A stretch of 64,000 nt of DNA from Noviherbaspirillum sp. L7-7A (GCF_019052805.1 NZ_JAHQRJ010000001.1:3472001-3536000), one strand, 5' to 3'. Positions 20,469 through 29,492 are shown, counted from the stretch's first letter. Program-made: numbers and translations. Notes: generated by a model from the sequence alone, not told the origin.

Positions 20469-22370
20469 ATGACGCTTTCGAGTTTTCTCATCCAGCTGCT
20501 CAACGGCCTGGCCGGCGCCTCTTCCCTGTTTCTGGTGGGAGCAGGGCTGTCGCTGATCTTCGGCATCACCCGCGTGGTCAACTTTGCCCATGGGTCGCTG
20601 TACATGCTGGGCCTCTACATCGCCTACTCGCTGACCGAGTGGCTGACTGGGCGCCTCGGCGCGAGCCCGCTGGGCTTCTGGGGCGGCGTGCTGCTGGCCG
20701 CCGCGGCGGTGGCGGCGATCGGCGCGCTGGTGGAGATCCTGCTCCTGCGCCGCATCTACCGGGCGCCGGAGCTGTTCCAGTTGCTGGCCACCTTTGCGCT
20801 GGTGCTGGTGATCAAGGATGCGGCCCTTTATGTCTGGGGCGCCGAGGAATTGCTGGGCTCGCGCGCCCCCGGCCTGTCAGGCTCGGTCGAACTGCTCGGA
20901 CGCCGCTTCCCGCAATACAACCTGCTGCTGATGTGGATCGGTCCGCTGGTGCTGGCCGGGCTCTGGCTGCTGCTCAACAAGACCCGCTGGGGCGCCCTGA
21001 TCAGGGCCGCAACCCAGGACCGCGACATGGTCGCCGCGCTAGGCGTGAACCAGGCCTGGCTCTTCACCAGTGTGTTCGCACTGGGCGCCTTCCTGGCCGG
21101 CCTCGGCGGCGCCCTGCAATTGCCGCTGGAGCCGGCCAGCCTGAACCTCGACCTGCAGACCATAGGCGATGCCTTCGTCGTGGTGGTGGTCGGCGGCATG
21201 GGCAGCGTACCCGGCGCCTATCTTGCCGCCCTGCTGATTGCCGTGACCAAGGCCGTGTGCGCGGGCATTGGCACCGTGCAGCTGTTCGGCACGGACGTCT
21301 CGTTTTCCAGGCTGACCCTGGTGGTGGAATTCCTGATCATGGCGGTGGTGCTGGTATGGCGTCCGTGGGGGCTGCTGGGCCGGCCGCAGGCCGCCAGCCG
21401 CAATCCGGCCGACATCGAGGCGCCATTGCGACCGGCGCGGCCGGCGCTGCGCCGTGCCGCCTGGCTGATGCTGGCCTTGCTGCTGATGCTGCCGTTGGCA
21501 GGCCAGAGCTTCCCGTATGCGCTGACCTTGTCCATCGACCTGCTGATCGCCGCGCTCTTTGCCACCAGCCTGCACTTCATCATGGGGCCGGCCGGCATGC
21601 ATTCCTTCGGCCATGCCGCCTACTTCGGCCTGGGCGCCTACGGGGCGGCCCTGTTCTTCAAGGCGCTGGCCATGCCGATGGAAGCCTCGCTGCTGGCCGC
21701 GCCCCTGGTCGCCGGCCTGGGCGCGCTGCTGTTTGGCTGGTTCTGCGTGCGCCTGTCCGGCGTCTATCTGGCGATGCTGACGCTGGCGTTTTCGCAGATC
21801 GTCTGGTCCATCGTCTATCAGTCCGATGAAGTCACCGGCGGCAGCAACGGCATCGTCGGCATCTGGCCGGCCGCCTGGCTGGCGGGCCGTGGCGCGTATT
21901 TCTACCTCACGCTTGTGCTGTGCGCCGGCTGCATCTGGCTGATGCGGCGCATACTGTTTTCGCCCTTTGGCTACGCGATGCGCGCCGGGCGCGACTCGCC
22001 ATTGCGCAGTGAAGCCATCGGCATCCATGTCAAGCGGGTGCAGTGGATGGCGTTCGTGCTGGCCGGCCTGTTCTGCGGCGTGGCTGGCGCCCTGTTTGCC
22101 TTTTCCAAGGGCAGCATATCGCCGGAAACGATCTCGGTCGGCCGCTCGGTGGATGGCCTGGTGATGGTGCTGCTGGGCGGCGTGCAGACCCTGTCCGGTC
22201 CCATCGTCGGCGGCGTGCTGTTTACCTGGTTGCAGGATCTGCTGGCGCGCGAGACCGAATACTGGCGCGCGCTTCTGGGAGGCGTGATGCTGTTGCTGGT
22301 GCTGGCTTTCCCGCAGGGCGTGGTCGGCTCCCTCCGCAGCCGCTTCGAGCGTGTGGAGGCCACGCAATGA
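20469..22370 (+). CDS. Fused LivH-LivM branched-chain amino acid ABC permease
   Basis: This 633-aa membrane protein joins two permeases that are normally separate. Residues 1 to about 295 are LivH-like (GLSLIFGITRVVNFAHGSLY, VVVVVGGMGSVPGAYLAALL). After a linker (RPQAASRNPADIEAPLRP) the LivM-like half follows (MGPAGMHSFGHAAYFGLGAY, DEVTGGSNGIVGI, GGVQTLSGPIVGGVLF). There is no frameshift; the reading frame is continuous. The stop overlaps the ATPase start (ATGA), so the genes are translationally coupled. It forms the membrane channel of the importer. LivHM fusions occur in some beta-proteobacteria but are the minority arrangement. Confidence 0.93.
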   Translation: MTLSSFLIQLLNGLAGASSLFLVGAGLSLIFGITRVVNFAHGSLYMLGLYIAYSLTEWLTGRLGASPLGFWGGVLLAAAAVAAIGALVEILLLRRIYRAPELFQLLATFALVLVIKDAALYVWGAEELLGSRAPGLSGSVELLGRRFPQYNLLLMWIGPLVLAGLWLLLNKTRWGALIRAATQDRDMVAALGVNQAWLFTSVFALGAFLAGLGGALQLPLEPASLNLDLQTIGDAFVVVVVGGMGSVPGAYLAALLIAVTKAVCAGIGTVQLFGTDVSFSRLTLVVEFLIMAVVLVWRPWGLLGRPQAASRNPADIEAPLRPARPALRRAAWLMLALLLMLPLAGQSFPYALTLSIDLLIAALFATSLHFIMGPAGMHSFGHAAYFGLGAYGAALFFKALAMPMEASLLAAPLVAGLGALLFGWFCVRLSGVYLAMLTLAFSQIVWSIVYQSDEVTGGSNGIVGIWPAAWLAGRGAYFYLTLVLCAGCIWLMRRILFSPFGYAMRAGRDSPLRSEAIGIHVKRVQWMAFVLAGLFCGVAGALFAFSKGSISPETISVGRSVDGLVMVLLGGVQTLSGPIVGGVLFTWLQDLLARETEYWRALLGGVMLLLVLAFPQGVVGSLRSRFERVEATQ

Positions 22371-23134
22371 GCCTGCTGCAGGTACGCAACCTGAAGAAGT
22401 CCTATGGCGGCGTGGCCGCTGTCGCCGATGTGTCGTTCGACCTGCCGGCCGGCCAACTGCTGGCCCTGATCGGGCCGAACGGCGCCGGCAAGACCACCTG
22501 CTTCAACATGGTCAATGGACAGTTGCGGCCGGATGCCGGATCGATCCGCTTCGACGGCCATGAACTGACAACGATGGCGCCGCGCGCGATCTGGCGCCTG
22601 GGCGTGGGCCGCACTTTCCAGATCACCGAGACCTTCAGTTCGATGACGGTGGTGGAGAACGTGCAGATGGCGCTGCTGTCTCGCGAGCGCAAGGTCTTCC
22701 ATCTGTGGCGTCCGGCTGCTGGTTTCTACCGCGAGGAGGCATTGCAATTGCTGGCGCAGGTCGGCATGGAAAGCCAGGCCGACCGGCCCTGCAGCGTGCT
22801 GGCCTATGGCGATGTGAAGCGGGTTGAACTCGCAATCGCGCTGGCCAATGCGCCGCGCCTGCTGCTGATGGACGAGCCGACCGCCGGCATGGCACCGCAG
22901 GAGCGCCATGCGCTGATGGCGCTGACCAAGAAGCTGGTCGCGGAGCGCAATATCGCCGTGCTGTTCACCGAGCACAGCATGGATGTGGTGTTCGCCTATG
23001 CCGACCGCATCATCGTGCTGGCGCGCGGCAAGCTCATTGCCGAGGGCGACGGCCCGTCGATACAGGCCCATCCCAAGGTGCAGGAAGTCTATTTTGGCGC
23101 CGGCACGCTGGGCAGAAAACGGAGCCCGGCATGA
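22367..23134 (+). CDS. livG: Branched-chain amino acid ABC transporter ATPase LivG
   Basis: The 255-aa ATPase has Walker A GPNGAGKT (about 38-45), a signature LAYGDVKRVELA typical of LivG (LSYGxxR), Walker B LLLMDEPTAGM and the switch histidine in FTEHSMDVVF. The start overlaps the stop of the permease gene by ATGA, and its own stop overlaps the livF start in the same way. It energises import together with LivF. Confidence 0.95.
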   Translation: MSLLQVRNLKKSYGGVAAVADVSFDLPAGQLLALIGPNGAGKTTCFNMVNGQLRPDAGSIRFDGHELTTMAPRAIWRLGVGRTFQITETFSSMTVVENVQMALLSRERKVFHLWRPAAGFYREEALQLLAQVGMESQADRPCSVLAYGDVKRVELAIALANAPRLLLMDEPTAGMAPQERHALMALTKKLVAERNIAVLFTEHSMDVVFAYADRIIVLARGKLIAEGDGPSIQAHPKVQEVYFGAGTLGRKRSPA

Positions 23135-23844
23135 CCGATCCCATGCTGAAGGTGGAACGCCTCAATGCCTGGTATGGCCGGGCCCAGGTGCTGTTCGACC
23201 TGGCACTGGAAGTGCGGCCGGGCGAGGTGGTGGCGCTGATGGGCCGCAATGGCGCCGGCAAGTCCACCACGATGAAGGCGGTGATGGGCCTGCTGGAAAG
23301 ACGACGCGGCGCGATCCATTTCATGGGCCACGATATCGCCGCATTGCCATCGTTCCGGATCGCCCGGCTGGGAATGGGCTTCGTGCCGGAGAATCGCCGC
23401 ATCTTCACCGACCTGACCGTGCTGGAAAACCTGGAGATCGGCCGCCAGCCGCCACGCTCCGGCATTCCGGAATGGACCGTCGACAGGCTGTTCCGCCTGT
23501 TCCCGAATCTGGCAGGCATGCCCGGGCGGCGTGGCGGGCAGATGAGCGGCGGCGAGCAGCAGATGCTGACGGTGGCGCGCACGCTGATGGGCAATCCCTG
23601 CCTGGTGCTGCTGGACGAACCCTCCGAAGGCGTGGCGCCGGTGATCGTCGAGCAGATGGCAGCGATGATTCTTGAACTCAAGGAGGCCGGCGTATCCATC
23701 CTGCTGTCGGAGCAAAACCTGCATTTCGCCGAGCTGGTCAGCGACCGCGCCTATGTGCTGGAAAAGGGGCAGCTGCGCTTCGAAGGCAGCATGGAAGCGC
23801 TCGCTGCCAGCCAGGATGTCCGGAAGGCTTACCTGGAAGTCTGA
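23131..23844 (+). CDS. livF: Branched-chain amino acid ABC transporter ATPase LivF
   Basis: The 237-aa ATPase has Walker A GRNGAGKST, the LivF-type signature MSGGEQQMLTVART, Walker B LVLLDEPSEGV and LLSEQNLHFA. It is the last gene of the binding protein-permease-ATPase-ATPase operon and overlaps livG by 4 bp. It pairs with LivG as the heterodimeric motor. Confidence 0.95.
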   Translation: MTDPMLKVERLNAWYGRAQVLFDLALEVRPGEVVALMGRNGAGKSTTMKAVMGLLERRRGAIHFMGHDIAALPSFRIARLGMGFVPENRRIFTDLTVLENLEIGRQPPRSGIPEWTVDRLFRLFPNLAGMPGRRGGQMSGGEQQMLTVARTLMGNPCLVLLDEPSEGVAPVIVEQMAAMILELKEAGVSILLSEQNLHFAELVSDRAYVLEKGQLRFEGSMEALAASQDVRKAYLEV

Positions 23845-23920
23845 GCCTGGGCCAGCATAAGCGACGACACCCGGTTACACTTGCTGGCCCGCCGCGGCGG
23901 GACCAGCAATGCAGAACAAT

Positions 23921-23944
23921 TACCTGACTACCTGACTACCTGAC
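23921..23944. repeat. Tandem octamer TACCTGAC x3
   Basis: Three perfect copies of TACCTGAC lie 15 bp before the NIPSNAP start codon, where a ribosome binding site would be expected. A similar 3 x 8-bp array precedes the gene at 40615. Confidence 0.9.
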
Positions 23945-23958
23945 TATCGAAAGCCGCC

Positions 23959-24285
23959 ATGATTCACGAAATGCGTATCTACCATTGCGCGCCCGGCCGC
24001 CTGCCGGCGCTGAATGCCCGCTTCGAAAACATCACCCTGAAGTTCTGGGGAAAATACGGCATCAAGCCGCTGGGTTTCTGGACCACCCTGATCGGCCCCA
24101 GCAATCAGTCGCTGACCTACCTGCTGCAATGGGACAGCCTGGCCGAACGTGAGCAGAAGTGGAACGCCTTCGCGAGCGATCCGGAATGGCTGGCCAAGCG
24201 GGCCGAGACCGAAGCCCAGGCCATCATCGTTGAACGCATCGAGAACAGCTTTCTGGTGCCGACGTCGTATTCGCCGTTGCGCTAG
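23959..24285 (+). CDS. NIPSNAP family protein
   Basis: The 108-aa protein has the dimeric alpha/beta-barrel NIPSNAP pattern: start MIHEMRIYHCAPGRLPALNARF, then LTYLLQWDSLAEREQKWNAF and a C-terminal IENSFLVPTSYSPL. The length is that of a single-domain bacterial member. Bacterial NIPSNAPs are poorly understood and often sit beside catabolic genes. No good ribosome binding site is present; the start follows an 8-bp tandem repeat. Confidence 0.88.
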   Translation: MIHEMRIYHCAPGRLPALNARFENITLKFWGKYGIKPLGFWTTLIGPSNQSLTYLLQWDSLAEREQKWNAFASDPEWLAKRAETEAQAIIVERIENSFLVPTSYSPLR

Positions 24286-24288
24286 GGC

Positions 24289-24319
24289 CAAAATAAAAAC
24301 TCCGCCCGAAGGCGGAGTT
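24289..24319 (-). terminator. Terminator of the GH81 gene
   Basis: Stem AACTCCGCC/GGCGGAGTT with a CGAA loop. Read on the minus strand it is followed by TTTTTATTTT, 20 bp beyond the GH81 stop codon. It also lies just after the convergent NIPSNAP gene. Confidence 0.85.
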
Positions 24320-24338
24320 GACGTTGCTGCCAGTCGTC

Positions 24339-27323
24339 TTAATTGCTCTTGCGGGCGGACAACCACCACAAGGTATTGGTATCCGTGGTCGGCGTGGATA
24401 CATCCTTGAGTACATCGGGGACGACGCCACCCTGGGGTGCGAAAGCGTCCGCTGTCATCTTTATGTATTTCCTTTGCTGCTCCTCCAGTTTTTCCGCATA
24501 GCTTAGATAGCGGTCATAGGTGCCCTGCGCGTCGTTGACGCCGTTTAGCGCAATAATGGATTGCCGCCAGCTGTAGCTCGTCCTCAGCGCGCCGGTGCAG
24601 TACTCTGCAGGCGTACGCTGGGTGAACTCTCCACCGCCGTAAATGGCAAGGAAGCAGTCCGAATCCGCCGTCGGCAGCCTGCCTATGGCATCGTTGAAAA
24701 GGCTGGTTTCGTTGGCTTCCAGTTTCCGCAACCGCATCTCATGGGTTTTCGCCCATTTGTCCGAAATCACATACTCCGAGATTGGGGTGATGGGCAAAGC
24801 CTGTATCCCGACTCTGAAAATGAGCCGCTGGCCGAAAAACACATTCGTTTCAGAATTGTTTGCGCGGATGACATTTCGCACCATTTCCTTGGTTGGATCC
24901 ATCGTTTGCGTGCCAGATTCCCCGCCGGGAAGCTTCACGGTGACGGTAACCGGTTCTGCGTCCCGCAAGGGCAGGCTATCCGGGGTGATCTGGTAGAACG
25001 CTTGCGCAGTCCGGATTTCCCCTGCGGTCATGATCGCAGCCAGGGCTTGGTAGGAGCTGTCGCCGATCACGGCACCCCACAAGGCAAGCGCATAGTTTGC
25101 GTTAATTGACTCGCTCGACGATTCCGTGTTGGGCCCATTCGCATCGGGCCCGGCATCGGCAAAGTTCTGCATTCTGAACCAGTCGTAGGTGCGCATCAGC
25201 GGGAAGTGTTTGTCTTCCAGGCTTGGGTTGGCGATGTCGCGCGCCAGCAGGTTAACTCTTTCCTTGTTTTGCGCTAACCAGCTGGGATCGATCGTCGCCA
25301 GTACCGCGGATGCATAGATGTAATAACCGTAATGGAACATGTGGTCGACATACCAGGCATTGTAGTAATCCTGAGACTGATCTTTGAAGGCGCGCTGGGT
25401 AATGATGCCGTTGTTGACGGTGTCGTACAGGATGTTTTCCTTGATCGCGCTGCCGGCATAGCCTGGATCGCTGGGGTCGATACCTTCAAACCACGGCTTC
25501 AGGTTCTTCGCAAGGTAGGCACCCAACTCCTGCTGCAGTCCTGTCTCTCCAAGTTCACGTGCTATCAGTGCCAGTCGCGCGATGTTGTGCAGATACTTGC
25601 CACAATAATACGACTCGAAGTTGCAGTTCCTTAGATAGCTCTTTTGCTGGTCAGGATCGGTGCCCATCATGAGGCGTGCGTCCCGGAGGAGGTATGTGCG
25701 TAGCTTGTCCTTGTCTGCTTCCTTGATGCGACCGGAGCCAAGCCACAGGTTTTCTCCAGTCGGGCTGTTGCGCAGAATGACTGGAATGGTCAGCTTCTGC
25801 GTCCAGGTATCGCCTGCATTTGCACTCATGGTGCCGAAATTGGATAGATAGACCAAGCCGTCCACCGGGTTCCTGTTTTGCAGGGATGGCATGTGGGTGG
25901 CGTCGAAGCCCATCATCAGCAAATCCTTGCCTTGGGGAGCCTGGCCATCCATCCGCTCGGTCTTCCAGTTGAACGTCACAGTGGCTTGCTCGCCGCCCTC
26001 GTGGTTCAGCGTGATTTCAGATTTCGTCGGAAAAGTCATGGCATAAGCATCGAGGATCTTGCGGCGGTCCTTGAAGGCTGGCAGATCGGAAATGCCCAGC
26101 TTGGTTTGATTATTCCAGTCCGCCATCGGCACATCATTCACAGCAGCGGTGCGGATGACACCGGTGAAGTTTTCGCTTGCAACATAAGAGCGCGATGCTT
26201 TGTCCCATTCCAGCGTGATCGGGGTGGAAGCATAAAAGACAACTTCCTTGTATGCCGATGGCTCAGCCACGATAGTTCCGTCGTTGGTGCCGGGCTTGGC
26301 GAGTGCGCGATTGGGGAGCCAGTAAAGAAAGCGAAATTTCTTTCCTGTGAGCCGGGGCGTGCCTGCACCGATTGCTTCATCGAATGGCTGCATGGGCTGC
26401 TCATCGACGGCGACGCCCTGGATGCCATTATCGCTTTGCTGCTTGGTCAGATCGATTTGCCGAGTGCCATCCGAATTTGTCAGAGTACGCGGTAGACTGC
26501 CCTGGCCCGCTTGCAGCATGGGGCGCAGATTCCTGTACCGGACAGTGACATAGGGCGATCCTTCTGCTGCGATGAGGCTCATGCTCTGAGTCGCGTTTGC
26601 GTCTTGCCAGGTCGTAGTAATGGTCAGTTCATCGAAGTAGTTCACGCGGCGGACAAAACGCTGGCCGCCTGTGTCCAGGTAAGTCAGGCGAACGTCCTGC
26701 TGGCCGGATGGAGCAACCTCATAAATAAGGCTGTCAGCCTTCAGCGGGTTGCGCAGGTCGTAGACAACGATGTTGGGATCCGGGTTATAGGCTACATAGC
26801 GACGCGTCGGAAAACTGACGGCAACCATGCCGATGCGGTCATCCAGCGTGAGTTTGTTCGGGAAGGCGAACGCATTGAAAAGGCTTATATCGCCGTCCTT
26901 ATTCCCAGGTGCGTCCGGATTCTTATCGTCGGGACGAAAATAGGCATTGATATTCATGGGACTTTGATACAGGAAGCCCTTGAACCATTTGCCTGTCGCC
27001 AGGCCATTTTTCGCTTCCTCGGGCAACATTTCAAGCAGCTTCAGATCCGTCAGTCCCTTGGACTTCCAGGGATTCTGAACAATCTGCTCGGACGAGAGAA
27101 TGGACCGAGGATCGGTTGTTGAAAGCGGCGCCAGCGTGCCTTGTCTGCCGGATGAGCTACCATTGGCCACACCCAATTTGCCGGCCAGGTAGGGTGTCGG
27201 TTTGGGAAGTGCTGATACAGCCGGGCTGTCGCGCGCCGATCCGCTATCCGATCCGCCATCGGAGCAGGCAGCCATCAAAAAAGCGCTAAACGCAATTGCT
27301 AAGACATAGGAAATTTTATGCAT
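24339..27323 (-). CDS. Glycoside hydrolase family 81 endo-beta-1,3-glucanase, lipoprotein
   Basis: This 994-aa protein begins with a lipoprotein signal (MHKISYVLAIAFSAFLMAAC, Cys20 as lipid site) and a Ser/Gly-rich linker. The N-terminal beta-sandwich region is followed by the GH81 catalytic part: WYVDHMFHYGYY near residue 660 (conserved Asp) and NTESSSESINANYALALWG near 733 (conserved Glu pair). GH81 enzymes hydrolyse laminarin, curdlan and fungal cell-wall beta-1,3-glucan. As a surface or periplasmic lipoprotein it suggests use of fungal or algal glucans. A terminator follows. It appears monocistronic. The family assignment is strong; physiological substrate is inferred. Confidence 0.9.
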   Translation of the reverse strand: MHKISYVLAIAFSAFLMAACSDGGSDSGSARDSPAVSALPKPTPYLAGKLGVANGSSSGRQGTLAPLSTTDPRSILSSEQIVQNPWKSKGLTDLKLLEMLPEEAKNGLATGKWFKGFLYQSPMNINAYFRPDDKNPDAPGNKDGDISLFNAFAFPNKLTLDDRIGMVAVSFPTRRYVAYNPDPNIVVYDLRNPLKADSLIYEVAPSGQQDVRLTYLDTGGQRFVRRVNYFDELTITTTWQDANATQSMSLIAAEGSPYVTVRYRNLRPMLQAGQGSLPRTLTNSDGTRQIDLTKQQSDNGIQGVAVDEQPMQPFDEAIGAGTPRLTGKKFRFLYWLPNRALAKPGTNDGTIVAEPSAYKEVVFYASTPITLEWDKASRSYVASENFTGVIRTAAVNDVPMADWNNQTKLGISDLPAFKDRRKILDAYAMTFPTKSEITLNHEGGEQATVTFNWKTERMDGQAPQGKDLLMMGFDATHMPSLQNRNPVDGLVYLSNFGTMSANAGDTWTQKLTIPVILRNSPTGENLWLGSGRIKEADKDKLRTYLLRDARLMMGTDPDQQKSYLRNCNFESYYCGKYLHNIARLALIARELGETGLQQELGAYLAKNLKPWFEGIDPSDPGYAGSAIKENILYDTVNNGIITQRAFKDQSQDYYNAWYVDHMFHYGYYIYASAVLATIDPSWLAQNKERVNLLARDIANPSLEDKHFPLMRTYDWFRMQNFADAGPDANGPNTESSSESINANYALALWGAVIGDSSYQALAAIMTAGEIRTAQAFYQITPDSLPLRDAEPVTVTVKLPGGESGTQTMDPTKEMVRNVIRANNSETNVFFGQRLIFRVGIQALPITPISEYVISDKWAKTHEMRLRKLEANETSLFNDAIGRLPTADSDCFLAIYGGGEFTQRTPAEYCTGALRTSYSWRQSIIALNGVNDAQGTYDRYLSYAEKLEEQQRKYIKMTADAFAPQGGVVPDVLKDVSTPTTDTNTLWWLSARKSN

Positions 27324-27454
27324 GCAGTCCTCCAGTTTGAGGAGCCGGCAATAACAGTGAATAAAAGCTGTTATTGCCGGCCCAAACTGTTGGGTGCCAC
27401 TCTATTTCCCTTGAGTTCCTTTCTTTTCCATGTAGGACAGTCCTTGCGTGTCCT

Positions 27455-27691
27455 TTACTCCCCGCTGGCCTGATACTCCGCCGCCGCCTTGGCGGCCCAC
27501 AGCGCCTTGTTATAGCTGTCGTAAGGGTCTTCGTAGCTGTCCGCGCTGCCGTCGTCTGCGATGAAATGGAGATACCAGCCGTCGCCGCGCTCCTCGATCA
27601 TGATGTCGCCAGGGCGGCCATGGCGCTCTACGGTGTCGCCGGCTTCCAGCGTGACGATCCGCACGCCGCGGTGCTTGATCAGGCCGGGCAT
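27455..27691 (-). CDS. Small hypothetical protein downstream of the sugar dehydrogenase
   Basis: This 78-aa protein (MPGLIKHRGVRIVTLEAGDT to AAKAAAEYQASGE) has a beta-strand-rich N-terminus and an acidic middle (FIADDGSADSYEDPYDSYNK). It starts 4 bp after the stop of the dehydrogenase gene, so it is probably translated from the same mRNA by coupling; GGAG lies 11 nt upstream. A longer frame starting at 27739 would overlap the dehydrogenase. No function recognised. Confidence 0.7.
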   Translation of the reverse strand: MPGLIKHRGVRIVTLEAGDTVERHGRPGDIMIEERGDGWYLHFIADDGSADSYEDPYDSYNKALWAAKAAAEYQASGE

Positions 27692-27695
27692 CGCG

Positions 27696-28850
27696 TCAGG
27701 ACTCCGGCACCAGGCGCAACAGCTGGCCCGGCGATGCATCGGTCAGCACATACAGCAGGCCGTCCGGCCCTTCGCGCACATCGCGGATTCGTTGTCCTGC
27801 GTCTTGCAGCAATTTTTCCTCCTTCACGACGCGGCCGTCGCGGATCTCGAGCCGGTCCAGGTACCGGAACTTGAGCGAGCCGACAAACAGGCTGCCCTGC
27901 CAGGCGCGGCCATAGCGGTCGCTCCTCAAGAACGCCATGCCGGAAGGCGCGATCGATGGCGTCCAGTAATGCAGCGGCTGTTCCATGCCGGCCTTTTCGG
28001 TCAGACCCGCGCCTATCGGTCCGCCGCCATAGTTTTCGCCGTAGGTAATCACAGGCCAGCCGTAATTCCTGCCGGCCTCCGGGCGGTTGATTTCGTCGCC
28101 GCCTTGCGGCCCGTGCTCGTGGGTCCAGAGCCGGCCGTCGGGGCCGATGGCCGCGCCCTGCGAATTGCGATGGCCGTAACTCCAGATTTCGGGCAACGCG
28201 CCAGCCTTGCCGACGAAGGGATTGTCGGCCGGCACCGTGCCGTCCTTGTTGATGCGCACCACCTTGCCGTGATGGTTGTCCAGCGCCTGCGCATCCTGCA
28301 TGCGCCGGAAGCGCTCGCCCAGCGTCAGGAACAGCCTGCCGTCGGGGCTTTCCACGATGCGGCAGCCGAAATGGTGGTTGCTGGCGAACTTCGGCCGCTG
28401 GCTGAACAGCACCCTCAGGTTCTCCAGGCGGCGGTCATCGTCGGACAACCGCGCCACGGCAAGCGCGGTGGAATTGCCCGGGCCATTGGCCGCCGGCTCG
28501 GAAAAGCATAAATAGACCAGGCGGTTGCGGGCAAAGCCACTGTCGGCCAGCACGTCGAGCAGGCCGCCCTGGCCGCCGGCGTCGACCCTGGGCAGACCGG
28601 ACAGCGGCGTGCCCAGGCTGCCATCGGCCTGGACCAGTCGCATCGCGCCGGCCTTCTCCGCGACCAGCATGCGCCCCTTGTCGATGAAGGTCAGTCCCCA
28701 TGGATGATCGAGCTGCCTGCTGATGACTTCAACGCGCACTGTTTGCGCATGGCCATCGGCCGCCACGTGCGCGAGCAGAAAGGCAGCCGCCAGCAAGGGC
28801 CAGCGGGGCTTGCGGGCGTTCGACACGGTTCGGGAGTCGCATGCATTCAT
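27696..28850 (-). CDS. PQQ-dependent aldose sugar dehydrogenase (YliI/soluble GDH family)
   Basis: The 384-aa protein carries a signal peptide (WPLLAAAFLLAHVAADGHA) and a six-bladed propeller of the glucose/sorbosone dehydrogenase family. Landmarks are LDHPWGLTFIDKGRMLVAEK, FASNHHFGCRIVESPDGRLF, IWSYGHRNSQGAAIGPDGRL and HEHGPQGGDEIN, whose His/Arg/Gln residues line the PQQ site in relatives. It would oxidise aldoses in the periplasm. ATG at 28850 was chosen; an ATG at 28916 would place extra residues before the signal peptide. No PQQ biosynthesis gene is in the window, so cofactor supply is unknown. Confidence 0.88.
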   Translation of the reverse strand: MNACDSRTVSNARKPRWPLLAAAFLLAHVAADGHAQTVRVEVISRQLDHPWGLTFIDKGRMLVAEKAGAMRLVQADGSLGTPLSGLPRVDAGGQGGLLDVLADSGFARNRLVYLCFSEPAANGPGNSTALAVARLSDDDRRLENLRVLFSQRPKFASNHHFGCRIVESPDGRLFLTLGERFRRMQDAQALDNHHGKVVRINKDGTVPADNPFVGKAGALPEIWSYGHRNSQGAAIGPDGRLWTHEHGPQGGDEINRPEAGRNYGWPVITYGENYGGGPIGAGLTEKAGMEQPLHYWTPSIAPSGMAFLRSDRYGRAWQGSLFVGSLKFRYLDRLEIRDGRVVKEEKLLQDAGQRIRDVREGPDGLLYVLTDASPGQLLRLVPES

Positions 28851-28950
28851 GATTGTTCGCCTGCCTGATAAACAAATGCCGTCAGCCCCGGTCAGGGTGA
28901 CGGCATGATAGCGCACGACGGTGGCGGCCAGTGCTGGCCGATGGCACAGG

Positions 28951-29277
28951 CTAGCTGTTGGCCGGCTTGTCGCCCGCCGGTTGCGCCGGCGCTGGCTTGG
29001 GCTTGCCCTGGGCGTCGCTGAGCCGGTACTTGGTCCGCCGGTCGCCCATCAGGTCGCGGAGTTCGCGCACGCTCATGGTGCTGACCTCATGCATCCGGAT
29101 CAGCATCGAGGCGCCTACCGGCAGGCGGCGATGGCGGATCTTGCTGATCACGGGCGGTGCCACTTCCAGCGCACGGGAAAGTGCGGCATCGTTTTTCAGG
29201 TTCAGGCGCTCGATCAGGATGTCGAGCAGATGGTTGGGATTGTAGGATTCCTGCGTTACAAGGTTTTCGGACGCCAT
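28951..29277 (-). CDS. Helix-turn-helix (Cro/CI-like) DNA-binding protein
   Basis: The 108-aa protein has an XRE-type helix-turn-helix fold in residues 15-70 (LLDILIERLNLKNDAALSRA, then VAPPVISKIRHRRLPVGASM). The tail is Pro/Ala/Lys-rich. It is likely a small transcriptional regulator. Its ATG lies 2 bp after the stop of a possible 70-aa frame, suggesting a two-gene transcript. Target genes are unknown. Confidence 0.75.
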   Translation of the reverse strand: MASENLVTQESYNPNHLLDILIERLNLKNDAALSRALEVAPPVISKIRHRRLPVGASMLIRMHEVSTMSVRELRDLMGDRRTKYRLSDAQGKPKPAPAQPAGDKPANS

Positions 29278-29279
29278 GG

Positions 29280-29492
29280 CTAAATCACTTTCAAAATGTC
29301 AGGTTGGGAATGGTGCGCTGTGCTGTCTGAAAGACATCGTTCAACGCGCAAAATTTCCTTATCGCTAATTTTATTTTTGATTAAAAACAATAACTGCGTG
29401 CAATTTTTGAAGGTCGCCAATTCCTGAGCCGGATTAAGATCACCTGCATTCACTACCAGCGCTTTCTGTGTTGCCTGCCGCTGTCCGGACAT
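29280..29492 (-). CDS. Possible small protein upstream of the HTH gene
   Basis: A 70-aa frame (MSGQRQATQKALVVNAGDLN to HSQPDILKVI) ends 2 bp before the HTH protein start, typical of an operon. Its sequence (LLFLIKNKISDKEILRVERC) looks protein-like, and the DNA is A/T-richer than the neighbours. There is no clear ribosome binding site before the ATG. No family was recognised. The A/T-rich 250 bp upstream to 29744 hold no other gene. Confidence 0.4.
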   Translation of the reverse strand: MSGQRQATQKALVVNAGDLNPAQELATFKNCTQLLFLIKNKISDKEILRVERCLSDSTAHHSQPDILKVI

